This document shows positions 1 through 8,793 of a stretch of DNA of 64,000 nucleotides, in pieces. Made by a program: the position numbers and the translations under genes. The notes under the pieces were generated by a model that saw nothing but the letters and a program-made list of their open reading frames with translations, searched no databases and was not told the DNA's origin. This stretch comes from Nitrospira sp. (lineage in GTDB: Bacteria; Nitrospirota; Nitrospiria; Nitrospirales; Nitrospiraceae). Each line of letters begins with the position of its first letter. The first letter of the stretch is position 1. The DNA lies in the NCBI GenBank assembly GCA_030123565.1, contig CP126122.1, positions 558,001-622,000 of the forward strand, read 5' to 3'.

Positions 1-178
1 TCTGCGCCATGCCGCCCTGCATTTGCATCAACTGGATGGCTTGGGCTCCGGTGAAGACGATATAGAGGTATGCCAGGAAGCCGAAGGTCAGCAGGAAGAC
101 TCCGCCGACCACGTAGACGATCGGCGAGACGAAAGAGGAACGCAGTTCCTTCGCGATGAGGGCTTGAACAGGTGCCAT
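1..178 (-). CDS. ABC-2 type permease, GldF-like (partial, 3' end outside window)
   Basis: From an ATG at 178 the minus strand gives 59 codons of a protein that runs off the window. A short polar N-terminus is followed by one long hydrophobic stretch (about residues 18-44), as in the first span of ABC-2 permeases. It begins 4 bases after the stop of the ATPase gene, so both are probably one transcript and one exporter. In the Gld-type arrangement a GldG-like gene would come next, outside the window. The substrate cannot be inferred. Confidence 0.7.
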   Translation of the reverse strand, partial: MAPVQALIAKELRSSFVSPIVYVVGGVFLLTFGFLAYLYIVFTGAQAIQLMQMQGGMAQ

Positions 179-182
179 AGCG

Positions 183-1148
183 TCAGTCAGTGTTGTTGGT
201 GGTCCCATTCGGCAGGGACAGGCTGTCTTCATGTTGCGTCAGCCGGAGGAAGACGTCTTCCAGGGTCATGGAGACCGGTTTCATTTCCAGCAGGCCCCAG
301 TCCTGTCCGACGGCAAAACGTGCCACCTCTTCCCGGATATCCCTGCCCAACGCACATTCGATGAGGAAGGTGCCGGGATCGGCGGTCGCCAACACATGTT
401 CCACCCCCGCGACCTCGCGGAATCGGTCGAACGCGTCGGATGGAGGCGCCTTGAGGGTGATGCTGATTTTTTCCGACCGCCGCAACCGTGCCGACAGTTG
501 GTCCGGCGTATCTTCGGCGACGATGCGCCCGCCGTTGATGATGACCACGCGCTGACAGACGGCGGTCGCTTCCGGCAGGATGTGCGTACTCAAGATGACC
601 GAGTGTGAGCCGGCCAGGCTCTTGATCAATTCCCTGATTTCGATGATTTGTTTCGGGTCGAGGCCGACCGTGGGCTCGTCCAAAATCAAGACAGGTGGAT
701 CGTGGATCAACGCTTGAGCAAGGCCGACCCGCTGGCGATAGCCGCGCGACAGGTTGGCGATGAGCCGCTGACGGACCGATCCCAGGGAGAGCCGCTCAAC
801 CACACGATCCATGCCGGCCTTCAGCTCCGCGCCGCTGAGCCCGCGGAGCCTGCCTACGAAGGAGAGATATTCGAAGACCGTGAGCTCCTGATAGACCGGC
901 GGCGTTTCAGGCAGATAGCCGATTCGTTGCTTCACCGCTTCCGGTTGATCCGCGCAATCGAACCCTGCCACCTGTGCCGACCCTTCCGTCGCCGGCATGA
1001 AGCAGGTGAGGATGCGCATGGTCGTGGTTTTTCCCGCGCCGTTCGGACCGAGAAATGCCAGGACCTCGCCTTTCTCGACCCGAAAGGTGACGCGATCGAT
1101 CGCGGTGAGGTTTCCATACCGTTTGGTGATGTTGCGAACGTCGATCAT
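183..1148 (-). CDS. ABC transporter ATP-binding protein, GldA-like
   Basis: A 321-residue nucleotide-binding subunit that would drive the permease encoded just downstream. Visible motifs are Walker A GPNGAGKT (residues 34-41), a relaxed signature LSRGYRQR (instead of LSGGQ, common in this exporter subfamily), Walker B VLILDEPTVGLDP and the H-loop STHIL. A C-terminal extension of about 90 residues beyond the ABC core matches the GldA/CcmA-like multidrug and gliding-type group. No strong Shine-Dalgarno precedes the ATG at 1148. Family assignment is firm; substrate and link to motility are unknown. Confidence 0.85.
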   Translation of the reverse strand: MIDVRNITKRYGNLTAIDRVTFRVEKGEVLAFLGPNGAGKTTTMRILTCFMPATEGSAQVAGFDCADQPEAVKQRIGYLPETPPVYQELTVFEYLSFVGRLRGLSGAELKAGMDRVVERLSLGSVRQRLIANLSRGYRQRVGLAQALIHDPPVLILDEPTVGLDPKQIIEIRELIKSLAGSHSVILSTHILPEATAVCQRVVIINGGRIVAEDTPDQLSARLRRSEKISITLKAPPSDAFDRFREVAGVEHVLATADPGTFLIECALGRDIREEVARFAVGQDWGLLEMKPVSMTLEDVFLRLTQHEDSLSLPNGTTNNTD

Positions 1149-1397
1149 GCAGTCGAGATGGACGGCTGGATGGGTCTGATTCCTGCTGTTCGTTGATACG
1201 GTGCGCGGTGTGGCAAATCACGTTGATATTACCGACCGCCTTCGATGCAGTCAAGAGCGGTGCATCCGCTTTCGCTTCGTTGCGGGACAAGAAAAATTTC
1301 CGTCCGACTTTACACTGTGGTTCGTACCTGGTACAGTTCCGCCACTTTTCGATCAGTTGCTCCGCACGACGCATGGGGAAGAGGTGTCGCCGAAACG

Positions 1398-1772
1398 ATG
1401 AGCGTCATGATCCAGCCGCGACCGAGTTTGTTGGGTGTGTTAGTGATCGGTGCGTTGCTCTGCGTGACCCTCGCCGGACTCGGAAGTGTGCTGAACTCCG
1501 TACATGCCGCCAACAATACGGTGCACGAGATCAGGGGGACGGTCGAAGCCGTTCACGCGGGGGATGACCCTCCCGTCATCGTCGTGAAGGGGCTGTACGG
1601 ATCCAAGGAAGAAGTGGTGGTCGGGGCGGTCCTCGCACAGGGGGCCGTCATTCTGCGGGGGAAGAAGCGGATCGGTCTCGATCGCATCCATGTCGGAGAC
1701 AACGTGACGTTGAAGTACGTCAAAACCCGTGACGGTCTCACTGTTCGATCGATCATACTCCATCGCAATTGA
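1398..1772 (+). CDS. Hypothetical exported small protein
   Basis: 124 residues from the ATG at 1398. An uncleaved anchor or signal peptide occupies about residues 10-35 (hydrophobic, ending SVHA). The mature part is a compact beta-rich sequence with repeated Val/Gly/Lys strands (GTVEAVH, VVKGLYG, VTLKYVK), compatible with a small OB-like barrel in the periplasm, but I recognise no family. The open frame extends upstream to 1245, but those codons look non-coding and no ribosome site is evident there. It faces away from the ABC genes across a 249-base gap. Confidence 0.6.
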   Translation: MSVMIQPRPSLLGVLVIGALLCVTLAGLGSVLNSVHAANNTVHEIRGTVEAVHAGDDPPVIVVKGLYGSKEEVVVGAVLAQGAVILRGKKRIGLDRIHVGDNVTLKYVKTRDGLTVRSIILHRN

Positions 1773-1824
1773 TGCCGATGGTACACACGGTGGTGGGTTA
1801 CTCATAAGGAGGTAGAGAGAGCCT

Positions 1825-2484
1825 ATGATTCGACAGCATGTGGTGCGGGGGCTGTCCGCACCGGTGGCTGCAGGGTTGCTGTTCTTGTTGGGATGCTCCG
1901 GAACAGGCGACATCATTCCGATGAACCTGACCCCAAAGCCGCCCAGGGAGAGCAACGGCACCGGTCCAGCGGTCAAACTGATGGCAGGACCTCGGGTCAC
2001 GGTGATTCCGTTTGAGGATGGACGGGCCGATCGCACCAAGGTGGGCAGCCGGACTTCCATGTGGGGCGGCGAAACCAATTTCAACGTTTCAACCGGAAGC
2101 ACGGGGGAAGAAACGGCTCAGGCGTTTGCCGACTATCTCAAACGCAAGGGGTGGCAGGCCCAATATGCGAAAAACACCCCTCCTGTGACGGAGAATGGCC
2201 CCGACATTGTGCTCTCTGGAAAGATTCTCGATCTGGCTGTCGATGCCAAGCGCGGGTTCCTCCTGACGGATATTGAAGCCAGAAGTAAGTTGATCATTCA
2301 GGCGAACAATCGTGAGGACGGCAGCTCTCTCTCTCGAACAGACGCTCACTCAGGTAGCCACGACAATGTGTTTTGGTTTGAACCCCAGGACGGCGAAGCC
2401 ATACTCTCCGAAGTCCTGGAGAAGAATTTTGAGCGCTTTGTCGTAAATACCAAATTTGAGGATCGGACCATTCAGTTTCGTTAG
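1825..2484 (+). CDS. Lipoprotein, possibly YajG-like
   Basis: 219 residues with a lipoprotein signal: hydrophobic core then lipobox LLGC, lipidated Cys24. The mature part contains a VTVIPFEDGR strand, a GSRTSMWGG loop and a helical stretch (AQAFADYLKRKGW) followed by DIVLSGKILDL, the order seen in YajG-type lipoproteins with an alternating alpha/beta fold. The start is fixed by AAGGAGGT 10 bases upstream, the strongest ribosome site in this part of the window. Likely outer-membrane anchored. The YajG link is from pattern only; the lipoprotein call is secure. Confidence 0.65.
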   Translation: MIRQHVVRGLSAPVAAGLLFLLGCSGTGDIIPMNLTPKPPRESNGTGPAVKLMAGPRVTVIPFEDGRADRTKVGSRTSMWGGETNFNVSTGSTGEETAQAFADYLKRKGWQAQYAKNTPPVTENGPDIVLSGKILDLAVDAKRGFLLTDIEARSKLIIQANNREDGSSLSRTDAHSGSHDNVFWFEPQDGEAILSEVLEKNFERFVVNTKFEDRTIQFR

Positions 2485-2826
2485 GCTGATGGGTTTCGAT
2501 CGTTCCCCCCGTCCGTCCGCGGCATCTTGTATCACCGAGGGATCCATAGGCTCCCTCGGGTGGCATCTAACTCTTGAGCTGCCTGTCATCAACCGGTGAG
2601 GGGCTCGGTGTTTCAGGGTGAGCAGTTCCGACCTTTGGCCTGCACATTCCTCGTTTTAGGGCGAAAGCGTAAGTTTCTGCCTCATCGATTGCGGGTTTTT
2701 GTACGTTGGTAGGGGGAATTCCTACACGAACGGTATTGTTGTCGATGAGAATCCTTCGTAGCCTGAGCCACGCTTGTACGAGGGCGGCAGAAAATTGGCT
2801 TTCAGGCTTTCACGAGAGGTGCTTCG
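2485..2826. other. 342-base gap without a gene
   Basis: Between the lipoprotein gene and rlpA I see no convincing reading frame. A hairpin with 8-bp arms (2535-2542 and 2552-2559, CCGAGGGA/TCCCTCGG) lies about 50 bases after the upstream stop and may end that transcript, although no T-run follows. The rest must hold the rlpA promoter, which I could not place confidently. Confidence 0.5.
2535..2559 (+). terminator. Hairpin downstream of lipoprotein gene
   Basis: Perfect 8-bp inverted repeat CCGAGGGA/TCCCTCGG with a 9-base loop, 51 bases after the stop at 2484. No T-tract follows, so factor-independent termination is doubtful; it could be a transcript 3' end stabiliser. Confidence 0.35.
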
Positions 2827-3486
2827 ATGGAAAAGAATTTCCAGCACTCGTCTCAGCGCAAGACCGGATACGCTCTTCTTCCCGTGGCAGGCTGCCTCCT
2901 GTTGAACGCCTGCGCCGTCCTGCCGAAAGGTGAACTTCCTCTCGACCTCGGCATCAAGGATCGTGGAGTTGCCTCATGGTATGGCAAGGAGTTCCATGGA
3001 AAATTCGCGGCGAACGGGGAAGTGTTCGATATGGAGGCCTATACGGCTGCGCATCGTAAGTTGCCGCTGGGAAGTATGGTTCGTGTGGTGAATTTGAACA
3101 ATGGGAAGTCTGTTCAAGTGCGGATCAATGATCGAGGCCCTTATGTAGCAGGCAGGATGCTGGACCTTTCGCACGCCGCAGCCAGGGAACTGGGGATGGT
3201 TGAAGCAGGGACCACGGCAGTGCAGATAGAGGTGATCGGAGACCATCGCCCGGTCGCGCCGGTTCCCTCTACGGCGATCCCCGTGGTGGCGGGAATGTTG
3301 TTGAATGTGAATGGGCGCGCAGCGAGACAGCACAGTCGTCCGGAAGAAGTCTTTGAAGTCCCTGCAAGTCCCGTCCGAATGATGCCTCAGGAAGCCATAT
3401 ACGTGCGGCGTGAACGTCGTATCGGCAGCATGCTGGCAGCCGACCATACGGCCCACAATACTGTTCCGGTACTGGTCGTCTCTTAG
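2827..3486 (+). CDS. rlpA: RlpA-like septal ring lytic transglycosylase
   Basis: 219 residues. N-terminal lipoprotein signal with lipobox LNAC (Cys29), then a double-psi beta-barrel domain (about residues 46-138) with the RlpA hallmarks GVASWYG, FAANGEVFD, LPLGS, VRINDRGPY and LDLSHAAA. The barrel carries the expected Asp of NDRGPY, so it should be able to cleave denuded glycan strands at the septum. The C-terminal 80 residues are low in recognisable motifs and there is no SPOR domain, so septal targeting would differ from E. coli RlpA. The ATG at 2827 follows a weak GAGGTG site. Confidence 0.85.
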   Translation: MEKNFQHSSQRKTGYALLPVAGCLLLNACAVLPKGELPLDLGIKDRGVASWYGKEFHGKFAANGEVFDMEAYTAAHRKLPLGSMVRVVNLNNGKSVQVRINDRGPYVAGRMLDLSHAAARELGMVEAGTTAVQIEVIGDHRPVAPVPSTAIPVVAGMLLNVNGRAARQHSRPEEVFEVPASPVRMMPQEAIYVRRERRIGSMLAADHTAHNTVPVLVVS

Positions 3487-3509
3487 CAGAGAGACCGTCA
3501 TCCCGTGAG

Positions 3510-3539
3510 TTGACACTCCCTCGCCCACTTGATTAGACT
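3510..3539 (+). promoter_or_regulatory. Candidate sigma70 promoter
   Basis: TTGACA (3510-3515), 18-base spacer, TAGACT (3534-3539). It lies 79 bases upstream of the small basic protein gene and could also serve the HEAT gene behind it. The -10 matches consensus at 4 of 6 positions. Confidence 0.4.
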
Positions 3540-3617
3540 GCCTACTCCAGCGCGATGGATGTTTGTGACGTCACCTTGTACGCAAGTCGATTTTAACTGT
3601 TGGAGGGTGAGGGCTGA

Positions 3618-3821
3618 ATGGCAAAGAAACCGACCGGTGAATCAGACGAAATCCGACTCAAGAAAAAAATCGCGTCGCGGCCAAAAGATGACAAGGAGCT
3701 TTCCGGCGGCCCGGGAGGGCGTTCTTTGCGTAAACGGCTCAAGCGGGTGCAGCGAAAACGGCGTGCGCTTTCATTGAGAACCAAACATGCCGCGGGAAAG
3801 CAAGCCGAAGCCAAAACCTAA
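3618..3821 (+). CDS. Hypothetical small basic protein
   Basis: 67 residues, very rich in Lys and Arg (RKRLKRVQRKRR in the middle), no cysteines, no membrane span. Such a composition suggests nucleic-acid or ribosome contact, but that is inference only. The ATG at 3618 is preceded by GGAGGGTGAGGG, a good ribosome site. It lies between a candidate promoter and the HEAT-repeat gene on the same strand. I recognise no family. Confidence 0.55.
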   Translation: MAKKPTGESDEIRLKKKIASRPKDDKELSGGPGGRSLRKRLKRVQRKRRALSLRTKHAAGKQAEAKT

Positions 3822-3884
3822 ACGGTTGCGGGCCGGACGGATCTGAGTACGATCCCCTGTCATTGCCTAACGAGGAAGATTGCC

Positions 3885-4715
3885 ATGGAACAAGCCGCTG
3901 AAAAAAAAGAACCGGTGCAGGATTCTTCCCCTGCGGACCCTATTGCTGATGAAGCCCTGACGGACCAGGTTTCGGATCAACTTGCCGCGTCATCGGATGT
4001 TTCGACCGAAGCTCAGGCCCTCACCGACCCGGCACAGGAAGTGGCTCTTGAAGAAGAGCAGGTGAAGGATGAGATCGATATCCAAATCGATCTCCTCAAG
4101 GATCCCGATTGGGTGGTCAGGCGGGAAGCCGCGATTACGTTGGGAGAAATGGGGGACGAGCGATGCGTCGAACCACTCGCCGCAGCGCTTCGTGACGGAG
4201 ATTGGCAGGTCCGAGAGGTTGCGATCGAGGGGCTTGGGCAGATCGGGTCTCCCGCCGTCGAGGTGCTTCTCAAACTGCTTCGCGATTGGGACGTGCGGAA
4301 ATCAGCAATCATGGCGCTGGGAAAGATTCGTGATGAACGGGTGCTGGAGCCGCTGATGCAGCAGCTTCGGAACGATGAGTTCATGGAAGACGCCACAGAT
4401 GCGTTGGTCAATCTTGGCGAGCCGTCCCTGCCCGGCCTCATCAAGGCATTAAAAGACAAAGAAGAACTGGTGCGGAAACAAGCGGTGATTGCCCTGGGGC
4501 GGATCAAGTCACCTGAGGCGATCGACCCCTTGATCGAGATGTTGCAACATAAGGACTGGTTTACCAGGTTGACGGCTGCAGCGGCTCTTGAAGCCATCGG
4601 TGATGAGCGGGGTCGCGAAGCGATCAAGCCGCTCTTGAAGGACAACGATATGGTGGTGAAGATGCGGGTCGAGCGAATCCTCGCCAAGTGGAAGAAACAG
4701 CCGGCGACGGTTTGA
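3885..4715 (+). CDS. HEAT-repeat protein
   Basis: 276 residues. The first 60 are acidic and low complexity; from about residue 65 there are six roughly 31-residue PBS-lyase HEAT-like repeats with recurring VRREAAITLGEMGD, VREVAIEGLGQIG, VRKQAVIALGRIK and RLTAAAALEAIGD patterns. No signal peptide or catalytic motif is seen, so it is a cytoplasmic scaffold or adaptor. The site GAGGAAG precedes the ATG. It converges with the minus-strand cluster, 9 bases before the next gene's stop. A second, exported HEAT protein lies about 0.5 kb away on the opposite strand. Confidence 0.75.
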   Translation: MEQAAEKKEPVQDSSPADPIADEALTDQVSDQLAASSDVSTEAQALTDPAQEVALEEEQVKDEIDIQIDLLKDPDWVVRREAAITLGEMGDERCVEPLAAALRDGDWQVREVAIEGLGQIGSPAVEVLLKLLRDWDVRKSAIMALGKIRDERVLEPLMQQLRNDEFMEDATDALVNLGEPSLPGLIKALKDKEELVRKQAVIALGRIKSPEAIDPLIEMLQHKDWFTRLTAAAALEAIGDERGREAIKPLLKDNDMVVKMRVERILAKWKKQPATV

Positions 4716-4724
4716 TTAGTGAGG

Positions 4725-5142
4725 CTATTTGCGTAGAAGGACGTCCAGTTCCTTCTGGATTTCATCTAATTTTGCGAACGAGACTTTTTTCCCGAGAGAC
4801 AGTTCGAGACGAAGTTCCCTGATTCTCCCCGCTAGTTCCTTGACCTGAGCATTGGGGTCCACCTGACGCCCTCCGCGTGCGGCTGTTTCCAGTAAGTCCG
4901 CGGCTTCCGCCAGTTCTTTCGCGGCATCGGTCGTATTTTTATTGGACAATTCAGCCTTCGCTTGAACGACACTGGCCTTGGCGTCGGCGGAGGTCCTTCT
5001 CGATTCCGAGCGTCGTATCCACCACATTTCGAGAGAGATTTTTCACGGTTTGCTCAAGCTTGTTCGTCGGCTGTTTCCCCCAGAGATAGCCGAATCCGAA
5101 CGAGAGGGCCAGCAACACCAACAGCCCTATGAATCGGAGCAT
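4725..5142 (-). CDS. Membrane-anchored coiled-coil protein, split by a +1 frameshift
   Basis: Two overlapping minus-strand frames make one sensible protein. The first starts at the ATG at 5142 (site TGAGGA six bases before it), has a membrane span MLRFIGLLVLLALSFGFGYL and reaches GIEKDL; the second supplies an Ala/Glu-rich coiled coil (DAKASVVQAKAEL, AAKELAEAADLL) and a KLDEIQKELDVLL tail. Skipping the single C at 4989 joins them into about 139 residues. A one-base insertion in the genome, a sequencing error or a translational frameshift are all possible. It starts 15 bases after the exported HEAT gene and is last in that cluster. Confidence 0.6.
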
Positions 5143-5157
5143 ACTGGTCCTCAGCCC

Positions 5158-6603
5158 TTAGCGGGCGCTCCCTGGTTTGTCCTTTCTGGACAGCACTTGA
5201 ATGAGGCTTCCTGCAGAGGCGATGCGGACGGCCGCATCCGAATCCTGCAAGCCTTTTTTGAGGGGAGGAACAAGCGACGTCAGTCGCGATTTCCCCAGTG
5301 CGCGGGCCGCCATGAGACGTGGAAGCGGTTGTTGATCTCGGAGCAAGCTTTCGAGGATCGTGAGGGCATTGGGGGTGGTTGCGGCCGCCAAGGCCTGTGC
5401 CGTACCGCCACGGATCGACGGATCAGGGTGTCGGGCGAGGTCCGCCGCGTTCAGGATCGCACCGGCGTCACCCAAACGCAACAGGGCTTCGACGGCGCTA
5501 ATGCGGACATGTTCGTCCGGATCGCGCAGAAGCGGTTGAACGACGCTGCGGGTTTCGGCGACGCCCAAACGGCCGAGGCTTGAGGCTGCCACTGCGCGGA
5601 CGCGAGGATTTTCATCGCTTAGGGAATGCGTCAACGGCGCGATTCCTTCGGTGCTGCCGAATTCACCCAGGGCTCCTGCCGCGAAGGCGCGGACGGCAGG
5701 GTGAGGATCGTACACGGCTTGACTTAGGATGGGTAGACTCGTCGGGCGGCGCAGGCGCCCTAATATTCCCAGCGCCGCCATGCGTACTTCAGGGTCCGGC
5801 AGGGTGGCGGCGGAGGAGATGTCCGTCAGGACATCCGCGCGTCCGAGTTTATACAGCCCGGCCAAGGCAAAGATGGATTCGGGTCCTTCATCGACCCGGG
5901 CGATTTCAGTGAGCTGATCCGTTATGCCGGATACGTTGGCATCACCGAGGGCGTTGATCGCTGCGATGCGGACGCCCGGTGCTTCATCACGCAGCGCTCG
6001 CTTGAGCGCGGACGAGTGTCCTGCATGACCGCTTCGTCCGATCGCTTCCGCGGCTCGGGCGCGCACGAGCGCCGATGAATCCAATAGGCCGTCTTCAAGG
6101 ATCGGCAACGTATCACGTTCGCCGATTTCAGCCAGCGCCGTATAGGCCGCGATGCGGATATGCTCCTGGGTATCGCGGACCCGGGTGACGATAAAACTGC
6201 GCGCGAGGTCTCGTAACAACCCAAGCTCGTCGGGCCGGTTGGTTGCGATGAGCTTGGGATACAGTTTCCAGGCTTCTTCAGGCTTTCCAAGCTTCAGATG
6301 ACTGAGGATGGCATAACGAATCAGTTCACGGCCGGGTTCATGGCCGGGGGGCATGTTCTGCAGCACCTGCAGGACGCGGTCATATTCCGCGGCCCGGTAC
6401 AGGGTCGCCGCCTGTCGTTCAAGCGGCGTGGGGGAAGGTTGCTGAGAAGCCGATGCAGCCGTTGCCGGGAGCGGGCCGCTCCACACATATAGAACCAGAC
6501 CGGCTAGCAGCGTCCACGTCGCGAAGGGGCTGCGGTGCCAGGGGAGGGGGTCCAGTCGAATCACGCTACCATTTATTCGGTGTACGTGTGGTGGCCGGTG
6601 CAT
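5158..6603 (-). CDS. Exported HEAT-repeat protein
   Basis: About 481 residues. The N-terminus has a basic stretch then a hydrophobic segment (TWTLLAGLVLYVWSG) ending before ATAASAS, a likely signal peptide or anchor. A TPR-like segment (ERQAATLYRAAEYDRVLQVL) is followed by about ten HEAT units with the recurrent VRARAAEAIGRSG, VRIAAINALGD, VRAFAAGALGEFG and VRAVAASSLGRLG pattern. I chose the ATG at 6603 because GGAG lies 8 bases before it; a GTG at 6564 directly behind the phosphorylase stop is the alternative. The 38-base overlap with the phosphorylase gene suggests translational coupling. Role unknown, probably periplasmic scaffold. Confidence 0.7.
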   Translation of the reverse strand: MHRPPHVHRINGSVIRLDPLPWHRSPFATWTLLAGLVLYVWSGPLPATAASASQQPSPTPLERQAATLYRAAEYDRVLQVLQNMPPGHEPGRELIRYAILSHLKLGKPEEAWKLYPKLIATNRPDELGLLRDLARSFIVTRVRDTQEHIRIAAYTALAEIGERDTLPILEDGLLDSSALVRARAAEAIGRSGHAGHSSALKRALRDEAPGVRIAAINALGDANVSGITDQLTEIARVDEGPESIFALAGLYKLGRADVLTDISSAATLPDPEVRMAALGILGRLRRPTSLPILSQAVYDPHPAVRAFAAGALGEFGSTEGIAPLTHSLSDENPRVRAVAASSLGRLGVAETRSVVQPLLRDPDEHVRISAVEALLRLGDAGAILNAADLARHPDPSIRGGTAQALAAATTPNALTILESLLRDQQPLPRLMAARALGKSRLTSLVPPLKKGLQDSDAAVRIASAGSLIQVLSRKDKPGSAR

Positions 6604-8725
6604 ACATTTGCTCCATGTATTCCTTGACCATCCGTTTGGTGCAGAAACGAGGAGCAATGGTCTTAATGCTTTCTTTGACGATTTGGAGCCACCCGCGGGG
6701 AATCCCGTCGAGATCGCGCTGATAAAACAGCGGCACGACTTCCTCTTCCAACAGCCGGAACAACTGTTCGGCATCGTGGGCATCCTGCGCCTGGGTGTCC
6801 GATCCCTCCGGGAGCGGCTGGATGCCCCAGCCGTTGGCCCCGTTGTAGCCTTCCGACCACCAGCCGTCCAGTACGCTGAGGTTGATCACTCCGTTGAGCG
6901 CAGCTTTTTGTCCGCTGGTGCCGCTGGCTTCCAGGGGTGCTCGTGGAGTATTCAGCCAGACATCGACACCCTGGACGAGATATTTCGCCATATGCATGTC
7001 GTAATCTTCCAGAAAGGCGATATGTCCACCCAGTTTGTGATCGTTACAAAAATTGAGAACCTCGTGGATAAAATACCGGCCCGGCTCATCGGCCGGGTGC
7101 GCTTTTCCGGCAAATACGATTTGGACCGGCCGCCACCGATTGTGGAGCAACTGTTTGAGGCGTTCGAGATCCCGGAATAGGAGGGTCGCGCGTTTATAAG
7201 TCGCGAACCGCCGGGCGAATCCAATGGTGAGGGCTTCCGGGTCGAGTAAGGTGCCCCGGGCGATGGCCTGCATCGGTTGGAGGTGGCCGCGGATCCATCC
7301 GTCGCGCGCGCGTTCACGAATAAAACGCATCAGTTTTCGTCTGGTGGTTTGCCGGACGTCCCACAATTCATCGTCAGGCAGGTCGGTGACCCGTTGCCAG
7401 ATGGTCGGGTCGTCGATCCGCTCCGCCCATTCCGGGCTGAGGTACTTCGCATAGAGGGAATTCGACTCCGGAGAGATCCAGGTGGGCGCATGGATACCGT
7501 TGGTGAGGCTGCGGATGGGGACAAGGTCTTCCGCCAGGCCCGGCCACAAGTGCTGCCACATCTGTCTGGACACGCGGCCGTGCTCGCGACTGACCCCGTT
7601 GACATGTGCGGACAGGCGCATCGCCAGGGCCGTCATGTTGAACCCATGCCCCCGGCTGTCAGGCGTTTCGCCGAGACGCAGGAATTCTTCACGGGACAAC
7701 CCGAGTTGTCCCCAATAGTTCGAAAAATAGCGATCCATGAGGTGGAAGGGGAAGATGTCGTGTCCGGCCGGGACGGGGGTGTGGGTGGTGAAGACGGTAC
7801 TGTGCCGGACCAGCTCACTCGCTTCGGCATGGCTGTGGCCTGCTGCGACCAATTCGCGGATTCGCTCCACGGTTAAGAACGCCGAATGGCCTTCATTGCA
7901 ATGCCAGACTGCCGGGTTCATCCCCAGGGCGCGCAGGACCCGCACGCCGCCGATGCCCAACAGAAATTCCTGGCAGAGCCTGGTTTCTTGATCTCCGCCG
8001 TAGAGGCGCGCAGAGAGCGCACGATCTTCCGGCGTATTCTCGGGCACGTCGGTATCGATCAGGAACAGCGACATGCGTCCCGCGCGCACCTGCCACACCA
8101 GAACCGTGACCTGACGGGGGCCGATGTCCACTTTGATGGAGCAGGGGCTGCCGGTCGGGGTCATGGCCTGCTGAATGGGTGAATCCTGCCGATTGAACGG
8201 CGCATAGGTGGCTTCTTGCCAGCCCTCCGGGTTGATCCGCTGTTTGAAATACCCTTGCGGATACATAAAGCCGATGCCCACGAGAGGAATCCCCAGATCA
8301 CTGGCCTCCTTGCAGTGGTCTCCGGCCAGAATGCCGAGTCCTCCGCTGTAGATGGGGATCGAAATATGGAGTCCGAATTCGGCGGAGAAATAGGCGATGG
8401 GGGACTGTTGGAGCGAGGGGAATTCCGTGGCCGCCCAGGTTTTCTTGTCGCTCAGATATTCATCGTAGGCGCGCAGAACGGCGGAATATTGGCGTACGAA
8501 ATTCGGATCGCTCGCCAACGTGATGAGGCGCTCCGGTTTCACGCCGGAGAGCAGCTGTACGGGATTGTGATGGGTCAGAAACCAGAGGGTCGGGTCGATG
8601 GACTCGAACAGTTGCCTTGCCGCCGGGTTCCAACTCCACCAGAGATTGCGGGCCAGTTCACCAAGTCGCTGCAGGTTCTGCGGAACGGTTTCATGAGGTG
8701 GCTGTATGTGATCGGGTGCTTGCAC
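6566..8725 (-). CDS. glgP: Alpha-glucan (glycogen) phosphorylase
   Basis: 719 residues; releases glucose 1-phosphate from alpha-1,4-glucans with pyridoxal phosphate. The N-terminus (LARNLWWSWNPAARQLFE) is the DUF3417-type start of the short alpha-glucan phosphorylase branch. Also visible are IYSGGLGILAGDH, the NEGHSAF segment, TTHTPVPAGHD, FAGKAHPAD and the PLP-lysine region EASGTSGQKAALNG (the classical form has GTSNMK). It begins with GTG behind CGGAGGCGTC. The gene leads a minus-strand cluster with the exported HEAT protein. Storage-glucan turnover is the expected role; no other glycogen gene is in the window. Confidence 0.9.
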   Translation of the reverse strand: MQAPDHIQPPHETVPQNLQRLGELARNLWWSWNPAARQLFESIDPTLWFLTHHNPVQLLSGVKPERLITLASDPNFVRQYSAVLRAYDEYLSDKKTWAATEFPSLQQSPIAYFSAEFGLHISIPIYSGGLGILAGDHCKEASDLGIPLVGIGFMYPQGYFKQRINPEGWQEATYAPFNRQDSPIQQAMTPTGSPCSIKVDIGPRQVTVLVWQVRAGRMSLFLIDTDVPENTPEDRALSARLYGGDQETRLCQEFLLGIGGVRVLRALGMNPAVWHCNEGHSAFLTVERIRELVAAGHSHAEASELVRHSTVFTTHTPVPAGHDIFPFHLMDRYFSNYWGQLGLSREEFLRLGETPDSRGHGFNMTALAMRLSAHVNGVSREHGRVSRQMWQHLWPGLAEDLVPIRSLTNGIHAPTWISPESNSLYAKYLSPEWAERIDDPTIWQRVTDLPDDELWDVRQTTRRKLMRFIRERARDGWIRGHLQPMQAIARGTLLDPEALTIGFARRFATYKRATLLFRDLERLKQLLHNRWRPVQIVFAGKAHPADEPGRYFIHEVLNFCNDHKLGGHIAFLEDYDMHMAKYLVQGVDVWLNTPRAPLEASGTSGQKAALNGVINLSVLDGWWSEGYNGANGWGIQPLPEGSDTQAQDAHDAEQLFRLLEEEVVPLFYQRDLDGIPRGWLQIVKESIKTIAPRFCTKRMVKEYMEQMYAPATTRTPNKW

Positions 8726-8793
8726 GACGCCTCCGTGGGATATGATCGATGGCTGCGGAAGAGGACCATAGGTCGCCCTTCCGGAATGCTGCG

